Shown: positions 18,078-26,627 of the stretch, one piece after another
Layout of the letters: each line of letters starts with the position of its first letter
Numbering within the stretch: the first letter of the stretch is position 1
From: an uncultured Lachnospira sp.
Lineage (GTDB): Bacteria; Bacillota; Clostridia; Lachnospirales; Lachnospiraceae
Assembly (NCBI GenBank): GCA_946186125.1
Contig: CAMHLZ010000022.1
Coordinates: forward strand, 1-55,766
DNA: 55,766 nucleotides
Direction: 5' to 3'
Notes under the pieces: model-generated
What the model was told of the DNA's origin: nothing
The model's database searches: none
Seen by the model: the letters and a program-made list of their open reading frames with translations, nothing else
Program-made: the position numbers and the translations under genes

Positions 18078-20453
18078 TCACTCTATGTTATTTACTTCCT
18101 GAGAAGAAATGCTCCTGATCCATAATGCGCTTATCATTGATGCAAGCACAGTTACAGCAAACACTGCAAGTGGCCAGATTATATATGCTTCAAGAATATT
18201 TGTATCAAATACAATGTATTTTGCACCCATTGTTCTGAAAATTCCGCCGACAGCAAGCTGGCTGAACGGCTCTGTCAGAAGTACGGCTATAATAACGGCA
18301 GTCAGCATAAGAATTGCTATTCGTATCGTCTGCCATGCTATAAGAGTATGATTTTTGAAGCCTATCGCTTTCATAAGTGCAATCTCTCCCCGTTCCCTTG
18401 TAAGGAAAGATTTTTCCATCAGTACTACAACAAGAATATTTATTATCATTACCATGATAATTATAAAACTTTTTGTATCAGCCATAGCACCTGCTACACC
18501 ACTAATAGAATAATCAAGATATTCGCCTGCGGTACGAAGTTTATAATCAGGATAAAGCTCTTTTATTATTTCGTATCTTTTGTTCAGCTCCGAATCCGAT
18601 GGGTTATCTGTATATTTTATCTGATAACTGAAATAACCGAGAACCTTTGAAAAATCCATCGGTAGATTTTCATTCAAACGAATGCCCTCACCCATATTGT
18701 TCATACTCTGGAACAATGCAGTTACGATAAATTTCTCATTTTCACCGCCGGTTTTTACAGTTACGGTATCTCCAATCCTGACATTCAGCTTGTCTGACGT
18801 GATATAACTGATGGCAATTTCATCGGGATTTTCAGGAGGTGTACCGTCAATATATGCATACTGGTCCGTTGTTGTACCTGACCCTATAAAAGCAAGTGAC
18901 ATCGTTTTTTTGTCGCCATTTTGTACTGATAACTTGAAAAGCGATTCACCAAAGCATTCTGCAGGGATATCATTTTCAGCAAGCGTCTTTTCCATTTTCT
19001 CAAGATACTCCGCTCTGAGTTTCTGTCCGTCAGGACGGTTATATTTATCTATACACTCCTTATCCTCCAGAGCAACATCGCAGTCCGACATTGAAAACCA
19101 TGCAAGAAGCTTCGGACTTTGTAAGGTAGACATTGTATTGATAATTATGGTTATCATTAGTATGCCAACAATGAATGTTACAGTCATTACAGCAAAGTGT
19201 CTGAACCCGCTTATGATATCGTTTACCGCCATGAAAAATACCGGTCCGGTATGACTTTTAGAAAGGCTGAGTATACCTTTTTTCTTGTAGCGCTTTCCGT
19301 TTTCACCGCTGCGGATGGCGTCAACCGGGGTGAATTTTTTAACCTTTCCGGTACTGATGCGACAGAACAATGCAATAATAAGAACAACCACCGCCGAACA
19401 TATCAGATTTACAAGAATGTCGTTTCCATCACCTGCTACTATATTTTTGGCAGACTGGGCTTTCATAGCATCTCCAAAAGGAATTCCCGCTAAGAATCCG
19501 GTCACAGCACCAAAGATTGCCATTGCAAGATATTTTACCATATACAAATTTTGAATTTTGCTGTTTCTGATACCTATAGCCTTCATTACACCTATCTCTC
19601 GGTATTCCTCACTAATGGTGAATCCGATTGTGAATTTCAGCAGAACCAGTGAAATGATTATAAGACATATGCTCACAATCAAAAATATACCGGCTGTTAT
19701 CATATCCATTATGTATGTAAGCTTTATAACATCCCTTGTGCCGGTAAAGGCTATACCATCAATGCCGCTAACTGTATTTTCAACCTTGCTGATATCAGTT
19801 GTCTCTATATTCATGATAACACCCTTGTTCATATCATATTTTCCATCTTTGCTGCTTCTAACAAATTTGTCAAATTCATTCCGGCTGATAATAAACCTTG
19901 GAGTTCCCATCATTTCCGAGCCAAAAAGAACATCCAGCACAGTACCTTTTACCTTGAATTTTCCACTATAACCGCCGGAGGTTATCTCTATTTCTGCCCC
20001 GATTGGTATATTATTCTTTTCAAGGAAACTTCTTTTTACATATATCTCGCCGTCACCAACCTTTGTTAGCTCTTTTTTGTTTTTGTCGTAAATCCTAATA
20101 CTGATATCGTCAATACTATTCAGAACTCCGTTTGAGGATATTTCAGCTATTTTGCCGTTATATCTTACGGAATTTTCGTTTAGATAAAAAATCCGTTCAC
20201 TCTTTATTGAGCTTACGCAGTCGAGAGAATTCAGCTTTTCCAATGCATTCTCACCGGATTTTTCACCAATATCTGCTGCAAAGTAATCATTCGCTCCTGA
20301 CAAATCAAGAAATCTGTCTGTTGCAGACATTACCGACAGCATTGTATTAACACTTGACGATACAAACATTACAGACAAAACCATGAATATCAGAAGAATT
20401 GTATTCATGGTTTTCTTTCTTTTCAGGTCACGCTTTAATATACCTAAATACAT
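18078..20453 (-). CDS. FtsX-like ABC permease, two-repeat type
   Basis: 791 aa. N-terminal helix (about 17-40), a large external domain (about 45-245), three helices near 255-375, a central helix at about 425-447, a second external domain (about 450-655) and three C-terminal helices (about 660-785). This is the MacB-like doubled FtsX layout. Cotranscribed with the ATPase. Terminator for the upstream minus-strand gene lies at 20529-20578. Confidence 0.88.
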   Translation of the reverse strand: MYLGILKRDLKRKKTMNTILLIFMVLSVMFVSSSVNTMLSVMSATDRFLDLSGANDYFAADIGEKSGENALEKLNSLDCVSSIKSERIFYLNENSVRYNGKIAEISSNGVLNSIDDISIRIYDKNKKELTKVGDGEIYVKRSFLEKNNIPIGAEIEITSGGYSGKFKVKGTVLDVLFGSEMMGTPRFIISRNEFDKFVRSSKDGKYDMNKGVIMNIETTDISKVENTVSGIDGIAFTGTRDVIKLTYIMDMITAGIFLIVSICLIIISLVLLKFTIGFTISEEYREIGVMKAIGIRNSKIQNLYMVKYLAMAIFGAVTGFLAGIPFGDAMKAQSAKNIVAGDGNDILVNLICSAVVVLIIALFCRISTGKVKKFTPVDAIRSGENGKRYKKKGILSLSKSHTGPVFFMAVNDIISGFRHFAVMTVTFIVGILMITIIINTMSTLQSPKLLAWFSMSDCDVALEDKECIDKYNRPDGQKLRAEYLEKMEKTLAENDIPAECFGESLFKLSVQNGDKKTMSLAFIGSGTTTDQYAYIDGTPPENPDEIAISYITSDKLNVRIGDTVTVKTGGENEKFIVTALFQSMNNMGEGIRLNENLPMDFSKVLGYFSYQIKYTDNPSDSELNKRYEIIKELYPDYKLRTAGEYLDYSISGVAGAMADTKSFIIIMVMIINILVVVLMEKSFLTRERGEIALMKAIGFKNHTLIAWQTIRIAILMLTAVIIAVLLTEPFSQLAVGGIFRTMGAKYIVFDTNILEAYIIWPLAVFAVTVLASMISALWIRSISSQEVNNIE

Positions 20454-20528
20454 ATTTATTTCCTCCGTCTTTTTATTGTGATTGTATTATAGCAGGGGAA
20501 TTATTAAAAAATCATTAAAACAAAAATT

Positions 20529-20578
20529 TTTTTTTGCAAAAAATAACCGCCCATTGTCCTACAGGACTGAGCGGTTAC
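20529..20578 (-). terminator. Intrinsic terminator
   Basis: Hairpin TAACCGC...GCGGTTA with inner stem GTCCT/AGGAC (about 20546-20578), then TTATTTTTTG on the minus strand. It closes the VOC fragment transcript and insulates the ABC operon. Confidence 0.8.
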
Positions 20579-20631
20579 CAAAATCATAATTTATTAAATA
20601 ATAAATTAAAACTCATATAATTCTTCCCCTA

Positions 20632-20877
20632 TCAAACCGTAATCTCAATCATATTTCCTTCAATCCCCACAATACACGATTTATAATACCAATCACCGGT
20701 AGTGCGTGGTCCTAAAATTACTTCATAACCTGCGTTTTTTATCATTTTGGTCAATCTGTCCACTTCTTCTTTACTTCCAACTGAAAATGCGACATGAGCA
20801 TATCCTGTTCTGTCAGCATCTCTTTCAACATCCACAAGCATCCCCATTCCATCCCAGATGCCATCCTTGTTCATCAA
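20632..20877 (-). pseudogene. VOC/glyoxalase-family fragment, N-terminus missing
   Basis: 81 codons covering the C-terminal half of a VOC protein: [20 protein letters not shown], then [18 protein letters not shown], then [10 protein letters not shown]. The first beta-alpha-beta-beta-beta unit with its metal ligands is absent; a VOC domain normally has about 125 residues. DNA upstream (20878-20905) starts a different short frame, so the gene was truncated by deletion. Confidence 0.75.
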
Positions 20878-21110
20878 TTACATCTGTAATATTGTTGGCC
20901 ATATGTACACTCCTTCATTTTTCTTTTTACCAATACTACAGCTTCACCAAATTACCGATATCAAAATGAACTTTATCCAGTCGTAGCTTCTTTCACAAAC
21001 GGAGTCAATTTTTCTGCAGTTTTCCAAAGACTTTATCCATAAGAACCTAATATCAACCCCTTAAATAACCGGTCGGATTGAAAATCCGCCATTCCTAAAT
21101 CCATTATTTC
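20878..21110 (-). other. Decayed sequence
   Basis: No intact gene. Short minus-strand stretches read like gene remnants (LTPFVKEATTG and DKVHFDIGNLVKL in different frames), suggesting a decayed gene with frameshifts. No family assigned. Confidence 0.35.
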
Positions 21111-21293
21111 CTAATTATATTTTAACAAATCATTTGCTGAGATTCCATGCTGATAGGCGCCCCACGTATAATCGTCCTTACTTACAATCTCTCCCCATGC
21201 AAAATAAACACCATAATCAGTAACGCTTTCGGCCCCGATATTCATGGTTGCCCACTTTACAGAAAGTCCAAGGTCTACATATTCTCTATTCAT
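21111..21293 (-). CDS. Short protein with DLGLSVKWAT motif
   Basis: 60 aa. YVDLGLSVKWATMNIGAES and GVYFAWGE match the motif that recurs in the 'Fibrobacter major paralogous' domain family, where it is part of a longer secreted protein. Here there is no signal peptide and the protein stops soon after. GAGGAGG lies before the ATG, which overlaps the upstream stop by 4 bp, so it may be translated. Possibly a truncated remnant. Function unknown. Confidence 0.55.
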   Translation of the reverse strand: MNREYVDLGLSVKWATMNIGAESVTDYGVYFAWGEIVSKDDYTWGAYQHGISANDLLKYN

Positions 21294-21607
21294 AATCTAT
21301 CCTCCTCTTCTATCGTCTCCAGCATAAAACTCACAGGTCTAAATCCATCATTGCAGGATATCATCGCTGACTTTGGATTTTTCATCCAGCCATCGTAGAA
21401 ATTCTCTCCGCCATGTGCCAATGTCATTACGAAGGCTGAGACTGTCTCCCATGCACTGCTGCAAAAACCGTCAGGACGTTCCCATCCATTGCAAATGAAA
21501 GTCTGTCCCAATTGCATGTTACAGGCATGTTCAATCGGATTCTCATATTGCTTAATCAAATCGTCATAATGAGCAATCTTCATTACTGTTATCCTTACAT
21601 TCTTCAT
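21290..21607 (-). CDS. TIGR04076-family protein
   Basis: About 105 aa. FICNGWERPDGFCSSAWETV, then TLAHGGENFYDGWMKNPKSAMISCNDGFRPVSF match the TIGR04076 pattern, with two conserved Cys. Start at the second Met (21607), 7 nt behind AGGAGG; the first Met is too close. Function unknown for the family; cytoplasmic. Confidence 0.75.
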   Translation of the reverse strand: MKNVRITVMKIAHYDDLIKQYENPIEHACNMQLGQTFICNGWERPDGFCSSAWETVSAFVMTLAHGGENFYDGWMKNPKSAMISCNDGFRPVSFMLETIEEEDRL

Positions 21608-21669
21608 GTTCATTCCTCCTTACACCAGTCTTATCGTGAACCTTGCTTAACTGCTTTAATCTTGTCAAC

Positions 21670-22317
21670 CTATCCCCAATAAGGTATAAACAGCTGGTAC
21701 ACAAATGCTATCGGTAGTGATAATGCCAACTCCAGCACTGTTTCTTTAGGTTTCCTGATTAGAATGATGACGCCAATCAGCCACGTTATAACCTCCGTCA
21801 GATGAGTTACATAGAATCCCTGTGTAATCAAAAATGCCTGTGAGAATATCACTCCAAGGATACAGGCGGATATCAGAACGGCAACGATACCATCTTCCTT
21901 CGCATACCAGCATATAAGTGCAAGTATCGGTGAAACAAAAGAAAATATTACCCACACCATCATATATGTTCTCGGCAGGAAGCCCAATACATAATTACAA
22001 TACAAGTAATACCCGGTAACCATGCAGATAAAGAAAAGAAATGTATTGATCGCTGCCCTTATCGGAGTCTTTGCATATATTGATATAACTGTCCCAAGCA
22101 GGATCCATATTGCAAATCGTCCAAAGTAGTTTCCAATGTCAAGCCTCTGCAATATTACAGGCAACTCATTTATTGCGCAGGAGTCAAGGTATTTTTGAAA
22201 TACACCTATAGCAATTCCGGTTAATGCAATACCTATGCTCACTAATATCTGAATTTGCCGGGGAGTGTTTTTATCCGGCTTACGTATCCTTGTCAAAAAT
22301 AATTTTGCGTTTTCCAT
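21670..22317 (-). CDS. DUF6518-like polytopic membrane protein
   Basis: About 215 aa from the ATG at 22317 (GAGGAACTGGAT before it); the frame extends to an ATG at 22362. About seven hydrophobic segments are seen, e.g. ILVSIGIALTGIAIGVF, FAIWILLGTVISIYA, FLFFICMVTGYYLYC. Length and layout resemble DUF6518 proteins. No catalytic motif recognised. Confidence 0.6.
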   Translation of the reverse strand: MENAKLFLTRIRKPDKNTPRQIQILVSIGIALTGIAIGVFQKYLDSCAINELPVILQRLDIGNYFGRFAIWILLGTVISIYAKTPIRAAINTFLFFICMVTGYYLYCNYVLGFLPRTYMMVWVIFSFVSPILALICWYAKEDGIVAVLISACILGVIFSQAFLITQGFYVTHLTEVITWLIGVIILIRKPKETVLELALSLPIAFVYQLFIPYWG

Positions 22318-22412
22318 ATCCAGTTCCTCATTTCCACGGTCTGTTATTTTCGATCCATCCATTACTCTTCCAAAATCAATCCGCTTTATCTTATTTGCAA
22401 TATTAACCAGTT

Positions 22413-22562
22413 TTACTGAGTGATTATGACTGCACGCTTGCCAAACATTTCCTTTGCCGGTCTGTGAGACATCCAGCGATACCCAAAGTGATCCAGCAAA
22501 ATCTCTTTTAACATATACGTAACACCATGTTTTTCCGTACCATTAATTACCGTTATTCTCAT
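22413..22562 (-). pseudogene. NAD(P)H:FMN oxidoreductase remnant with internal deletion
   Basis: Fifty codons. The first part (MRITVINGTEKHGVTYMLKE) is the start of a flavodoxin-like FMN reductase; it then jumps to MSHRPAKEMFGKRAVIITQ, which in intact proteins lies about 70 residues further on. The CxxC-bearing middle and the C-terminal half are missing. The ATG overlaps the HAD gene's stop. Confidence 0.65.
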
Positions 22563-23422
22563 CAGAAATTTCTCCCATAAAGATTATCGAACTGCCGGAT
22601 ATGTTTATCCATCAGTTTAAAAGTTTTTTCAAGCCAAACTGCTACACCATCCTCATCATTTGAAGGAATCACAGCTGTAGCGTATTCTTTTAATTCTTCA
22701 TCAGCATTTTGAACTGCATAACTTTCATCTGATATTTTAAACATATCTATATCATTTTTTCCATCTCCAAAAGAAATAACCTTTTCACAGTCCAATAACT
22801 TTTGCAATTGTATAATCGCATTTGATTTGGATGCTGCTATTGGCATAATTTCCAACCATTGATCCCCTGTATATATATCCTTTTGAAAAACACAGTGAAA
22901 TCTATCTTTGTATTTATCATAGAACGGCTTTAGTTTACCTTCCTCATCAATACAAGTAATGTAAAAGATATCGCCATTTTTTAAGTCTTCTGATTTATTT
23001 ACGATATTTGTTCTGATATCACCTTTTCTACTATCTAAAAATTTCATCATTTCATCTGTGCAAAGTTCAGGAACAAATGAAAACTTCTCTGCACCATCTA
23101 TATACGCATAAACTATGGGAAATATCTGATTCGCAAATAATTCATCCAGGACACTTCTTACTGACACATCAAAATAATTTGCAATTAGTATTTCTTCAGT
23201 GATATTATCAATAACAAATGCTCCATTATATACAATCAATGGTATTTTTGCTTTGATACCACTTGTAACTTTCTTCGCTGTAATAAGCGAACGGGCTGTT
23301 GCATAAGAAAAAATCATTCCCTTCTCAACAAGATTGTTAATTGTGAAATTTGTAAATTCGGATGTTTTTTGATTACTTCTAAGTAATGTCCCATCTAAAT
23401 CCGACACATATAATGTATTCAA
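22562..23422 (-). CDS. Cof-type HAD-IIB hydrolase
   Basis: 286 aa, usual length for Cof-like sugar-phosphate phosphatases. Motif I VSDLDGTLL (nucleophile Asp in DLDGT), motif II ATARS, motif III around SKSNAI Lys, motif IV FGDGKNDIDMF. The C2B cap domain lies between about 85 and 200. The specific substrate is not predictable. Confidence 0.9.
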   Translation of the reverse strand: MNTLYVSDLDGTLLRSNQKTSEFTNFTINNLVEKGMIFSYATARSLITAKKVTSGIKAKIPLIVYNGAFVIDNITEEILIANYFDVSVRSVLDELFANQIFPIVYAYIDGAEKFSFVPELCTDEMMKFLDSRKGDIRTNIVNKSEDLKNGDIFYITCIDEEGKLKPFYDKYKDRFHCVFQKDIYTGDQWLEIMPIAASKSNAIIQLQKLLDCEKVISFGDGKNDIDMFKISDESYAVQNADEELKEYATAVIPSNDEDGVAVWLEKTFKLMDKHIRQFDNLYGRNF

Positions 23423-23526
23423 AATAAAACCTCCATTCTCTAATTACATTTTAACACCCTGCGTGCGCACAAGCATACTATTCCCGCACACGTCTTAGGT
23501 GCTTCAATTCCCCCCCTCTTGAAATT

Positions 23527-23691
23527 CTAGTATAGTCGTTTAAATTAACCCTGCTTTATATTTTGGATATGATTTCACTCTGCAAGGCAGAGGAATGAGG
23601 CGTAGCCGGTGGCTACGTCGATTGACGTGGGCGCCGCAGATGGAATCATAGGCAAATATAAAGTGGGTGTATTTAAAAACGACTATACTAG
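23527..23691. mobile_element. MITE-like element, copy 2
   Basis: 165 bp with the same ends and core as 17130-17294. It lies in the first codons of the small ORF that normally follows the serine recombinase (compare 28745-28897 beside the intact recombinase). DNA 23423-23526 holds only the HAD gene's upstream region. Confidence 0.85.
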
Positions 23692-23767
23692 GTTCTATAC
23701 ACATTTTTTCAATTGAGTTCTTTTCCATACTTACAGACTTATTAACAACTTCTGCCAACTTCTTCAT
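23692..23767 (-). pseudogene. Start of a small ORF cut by MITE copy 2
   Basis: The frame from ATG 23767 (KKLAEVVNKSVSMEKN) follows the recombinase remnant exactly as the Cys-rich ORF at 28745-28897 follows the intact recombinase, then runs into the MITE end at 23691. Confidence 0.45.
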
Positions 23768-23768
23768 C

Positions 23769-24490
23769 TTATGACACCTGCTTTCCTTTTTCTGATTTCT
23801 TAGCTTCTTCTGTTTTTTCTTAAAAGCATCTTTTCATCAAACACTTCTTTTGTTATTGTACCATCAATCAACATATCTGTCATTCGTGATTTTCTTGATT
23901 CCAATGCTGAAATGTCCTTATCAATCTGCTATCGCTTTCTTACATTGTCATCGTTGTTGACAGATTCTCCAACATAGGAAAGCACTATATCCAGGACATC
24001 ATCAAAATTTCCTGCTAACAGCTTGAATGCATCCACAAATGCCCCTTCCAGTATTGCTTCGTCTATGGCCTTGCAATTCGGGCAGTTTGCTATACCATTC
24101 TTTGTTGCATTCATGCACTGCCATACCGGCTTCTCATAGATAGAACTGCTATGTCTGGTTCGCCTTGTAAGCTTGTGCCCACAATATGCACATTCGCACA
24201 TACTGCTGAAAGCATATTGACGGGTATAACGTTCCCTGTTTCCCGTAGTTTCAAGCACCCTGTTCTGTGCTCGCTTATTTCGAATCTGTTCTGCAGCATC
24301 CCAAATCTCACTACTCACAATCGGTTCATGATGATCTCGGATATAATACTAGTATAGTCGTGCCATATCCCTGCAAATACAGATCATAAATCATGCGCAC
24401 AACCTCAGCTTCTGCCTCATTGACAGAAATGGTTTTGGTTTCCGGATCATAATCGTAAGAAGCAGTTCTGGTATTCGACTCGGATTGATA
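23769..24490 (-). pseudogene. Large serine recombinase, heavily deleted
   Basis: Homologous to the intact recombinase at 28899-30602. From the 5' side: NEAEAEVVRMIYDLYLQGYG, then a deletion of about 80 codons marked by the MITE-end sequence at 24349-24361, then IWDAAEQIRNKRAQ, the zinc-ribbon section (CECAYCGHKL, ANCPNC), an in-frame TAG at 23929-23931 where the intact copy has a Gln, then SALESRKSRMTDMLIDGTI, a second deletion and the tail SEKGKQVS. The catalytic domain is lost. Confidence 0.85.
24349..24361 (+). repeat. Lone MITE end inside the recombinase remnant
   Basis: CTAGTATAGTCGT lies exactly at the join where about 80 codons of the recombinase are missing. No other part of the element remains. 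Confidence 0.7.
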
Positions 24491-24652
24491 CAATTTGGCA
24501 AAACCTATACCTTACCGCGTTTTATATAAAACGCCAAAAGGTATACATGCAGAAAAGAAAATCCGTTATAATGCTTGAAGTATTTCAGCTTACGTATCAG
24601 CTTTATATATGTGATAACAATCCCCCCTTAATTATAGCCGACAGATAAAAAT

Positions 24653-24732
24653 TTAAACTTTTACTTTAATTTTCTCTTGACAAGCTCAGTTCCCAGTGAT
24701 ATTCTATTTTCAGAGTTAAAGTTTCACTTTAA
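24653..24732 (+). promoter_or_regulatory. Promoter with paired palindromic operators for the DUF2975/XRE operon
   Basis: Promoter TTGACA (24677-24682), 17 nt, TATTCT (24700-24705). Operator 1 TTAAACT-TTT-ACTTTAA (24653-24669) and operator 2 TTAAAGT-TTC-ACTTTAA (24716-24732) have the same 7-3-7 layout and centres 63 bp apart, about six helical turns. This suits looping or cooperative repression by the small XRE protein of the operon. The 24491-24652 stretch shows no gene. Confidence 0.65.
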
Positions 24733-24758
24733 ATTTTTAAATTTTTCAGGAGGCTATT

Positions 24759-25403
24759 ATGAAAGAAAAAAACACAATAACAAAGAAAACATTCTTGACG
24801 GAAGCAGCAATTTTGATGGCCGCGATACTGGCATTCTTTATGACAAAGGATTTTATCTCAAATCTCGTAACTGATAAGAATCAATACGAAGTAAGATATG
24901 AGGTCGAAGAAACATTATCTGATACATCCGATGATGATAGCAACCGTGATACAGGAGAAACACAGAAGTTATATCGTCTGTATAAGAACGGCGAATATAT
25001 AAAAGATATTGATATCAATAAATACTCTTATGTTGACGATAACGGCAACACGGATTATAAATACTGCGCCTTGATTGAAGATGCACATGCACTTATATCT
25101 ACTCTGCTCCTTGCTGCCATGATTGTGTTAGGTGTTCTTATTGTCAGAGAGTCCTCTGATAAAACACCATTTACCAAGTCCAATGTAAACAGAATCAAGG
25201 CCATTTCAATATTACAGTTATTATATGCTGTGTTACCGGGAATGGTATCATGCGTTATGACGTTCTTTAAGTTTTCTTACTATAACGGCGGTTTTGACAT
25301 CAGATGGTTCTATATGCTGATCATATCCTTTGTAACCGCTCTTATCGCAAACGTATTCCAATACGGTGTAAGATTACAAGAAGATTCCGACAGTATAGCT
25401 TAA
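24759..25403 (+). CDS. DUF2975 membrane protein
   Basis: 214 aa. Four membrane helices (about 13-30, 110-130, 147-168, 180-202) with an external loop of about 75 residues between the first two rich in acidic residues (EVEETLSDTSDDDSN). The arrangement and the following YozG-like XRE gene match DUF2975 operons. Strong AGGAGG before the ATG. Function unknown; the partner regulator suggests a membrane stress or peptide-sensing role. Confidence 0.8.
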   Translation: MKEKNTITKKTFLTEAAILMAAILAFFMTKDFISNLVTDKNQYEVRYEVEETLSDTSDDDSNRDTGETQKLYRLYKNGEYIKDIDINKYSYVDDNGNTDYKYCALIEDAHALISTLLLAAMIVLGVLIVRESSDKTPFTKSNVNRIKAISILQLLYAVLPGMVSCVMTFFKFSYYNGGFDIRWFYMLIISFVTALIANVFQYGVRLQEDSDSIA

Positions 25404-25415
25404 GGAGGATGTGAC

Positions 25416-25622
25416 ATGGCGATAATAGTACGACTCGACCGGGTCATGGCCGATAGAAAGATGTCTCTAAATGAACTGGCTGAAAAAGTAAATCTAACCA
25501 ACGTAAATCTTTCTAATCTGAAAACCGGAAAAATGAAAGGCATCAGATTTGAAACAATGAACAGCATATGCAGAGTTTTAGAATGTCAGCCCGGTGACTT
25601 ATTTGAATATACCGAAGATTAA
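25416..25622 (+). CDS. Small XRE regulator (YozG-like)
   Basis: 68 aa, a single Cro/C1-type HTH: LDRVMADRKMSLNELAEKV, then NLTNVNLSNLKTGK and EcqPGDLFEY. It follows the DUF2975 gene by 12 bp with AGGAGG. Probably represses the operon via the paired palindromes upstream. Confidence 0.9.
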   Translation: MAIIVRLDRVMADRKMSLNELAEKVNLTNVNLSNLKTGKMKGIRFETMNSICRVLECQPGDLFEYTED

Positions 25623-25630
25623 AATCTCTT

Positions 25631-25671
25631 AAATACGTCGGATAGCATTTCAATGTATATCCGACGTATTT
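25631..25671 (+). terminator. Intrinsic terminator of the DUF2975/XRE operon
   Basis: Perfect 14-bp stem AAATACGTCGGATA (25631-25644) with its complement at 25658-25671, 9 bp after the XRE stop; a T-rich tail follows. Confidence 0.8.
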
Positions 25672-25680
25672 ATTTGTATT

Positions 25681-25800
25681 CATTTTTACCAGATTTGATG
25701 TCTTCCATCATATTATTGAAAGCTACACGCCCTTCTATTGATTTGCCGGAGATGTGGAAACGCGAGTGTATGTGTAAACCTTGATTTTTTCTTTTCCCAT
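25681..25800 (-). pseudogene. Serine recombinase N-terminus remnant
   Basis: From ATG 25800: MGKEKIKVYTYTRVSTS holds the catalytic-serine motif, then about 45 codons are missing and SGKSIEGRVAFNNMMEDIK continues in another frame. This is the start of a recombinase like the one at 41482-43161 (compare CYIYTRVSTSMQ and SGKSVEGRPQFQQML). Confidence 0.7.
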
Positions 25801-25814
25801 AACAGAGTTCCTTT

Positions 25815-26605
25815 TTATTTCTTAGTTGCTCTTTTTCTCTTCTTCACTTCTTTTTCCAGACCTTTAACACTTTTAAGATACTCTTCTTCCACCGGAGATA
25901 ATGTAATCTCCTGATACTTTCGATATTCCGCCTTTGCCTTCTTTATTGCCTCATCATGACTTACTTTGCCAGAATCTTCAAGGAGCTTCCTGTTCCCAGA
26001 TGTAAGAATAGAATCCAACTGTTCAACATAATCAATCATATACATCGGCTTATGTTCAATGGCATTAATCTCAGCCAAATCAAAATAACCAGAAACGAGG
26101 TTATTCAAAATCTTTAATTCATCCTCTTCCAAATAATTCTTTGGCACCCCGATATCCTTCAATGCCGGCAGTTCTCCTGAAAAGGAAGTTAATCCCATAT
26201 AGACTCATCACTCTTTGGATTGTAATCAACACCGGTTGCATACAAATCCAGAACCTGACGATAAAGAACCTTTTCTGAAGAACGGATATCGCGAATCCTA
26301 TCAAGAAGTTCTTTCCAGTAATTACCACCGCCATTTCCTTTTAGACGCTCATCATCAATTGTAAATCCCTTGATTATATATTCTTTCAAACGTTGCGTTG
26401 CCCACTTGCAGAATTGCGTCGCTGTTGAAGATTTAACTCGATAACCCAAAGAAATTATCATATCAAGGTTATAAAACGGAAGTTCCCTTGTAACCTGTCT
26501 GCTTCCTTCCATCCAAACCTGTCGGAATTTCCGACAGGTTGAATTTTCATCTAATTCACCCTCTTCGTAGATATTCTTAATATGATCAACTACGTTTGTT
26601 CTAGT
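25815..26605 (-). pseudogene. RhuM-family protein, 5'-truncated and internally deleted
   Basis: Frame 1 (26605 to about 26190) carries RTNVVDHIKNIYEEGELDE, PFYNLDMIISLGYRV and TQRLKEYIIKGFTIDD, the RhuM core, and ends after DESIWD. The C-terminal part continues in another frame from 26198 (MGLTSFSGELPALKD to the end at 25815). About 35 codons between are missing and the reading frame is shifted. The first 40 or so codons are replaced by unrelated DNA that includes a MITE end at 26601-26614. Confidence 0.8.
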
Positions 26606-26614
26606 ATAGTTGTT
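26601..26614 (+). repeat. Lone MITE end at the RhuM break
   Basis: CTAGTATAGTTGTT, one base different from the MITE end, exactly where RhuM homology stops at the 5' side. Together with 24349-24361 this makes two gene breaks marked by the same sequence. Confidence 0.65.
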
Positions 26615-26627
26615 TATTTCAAATGTA

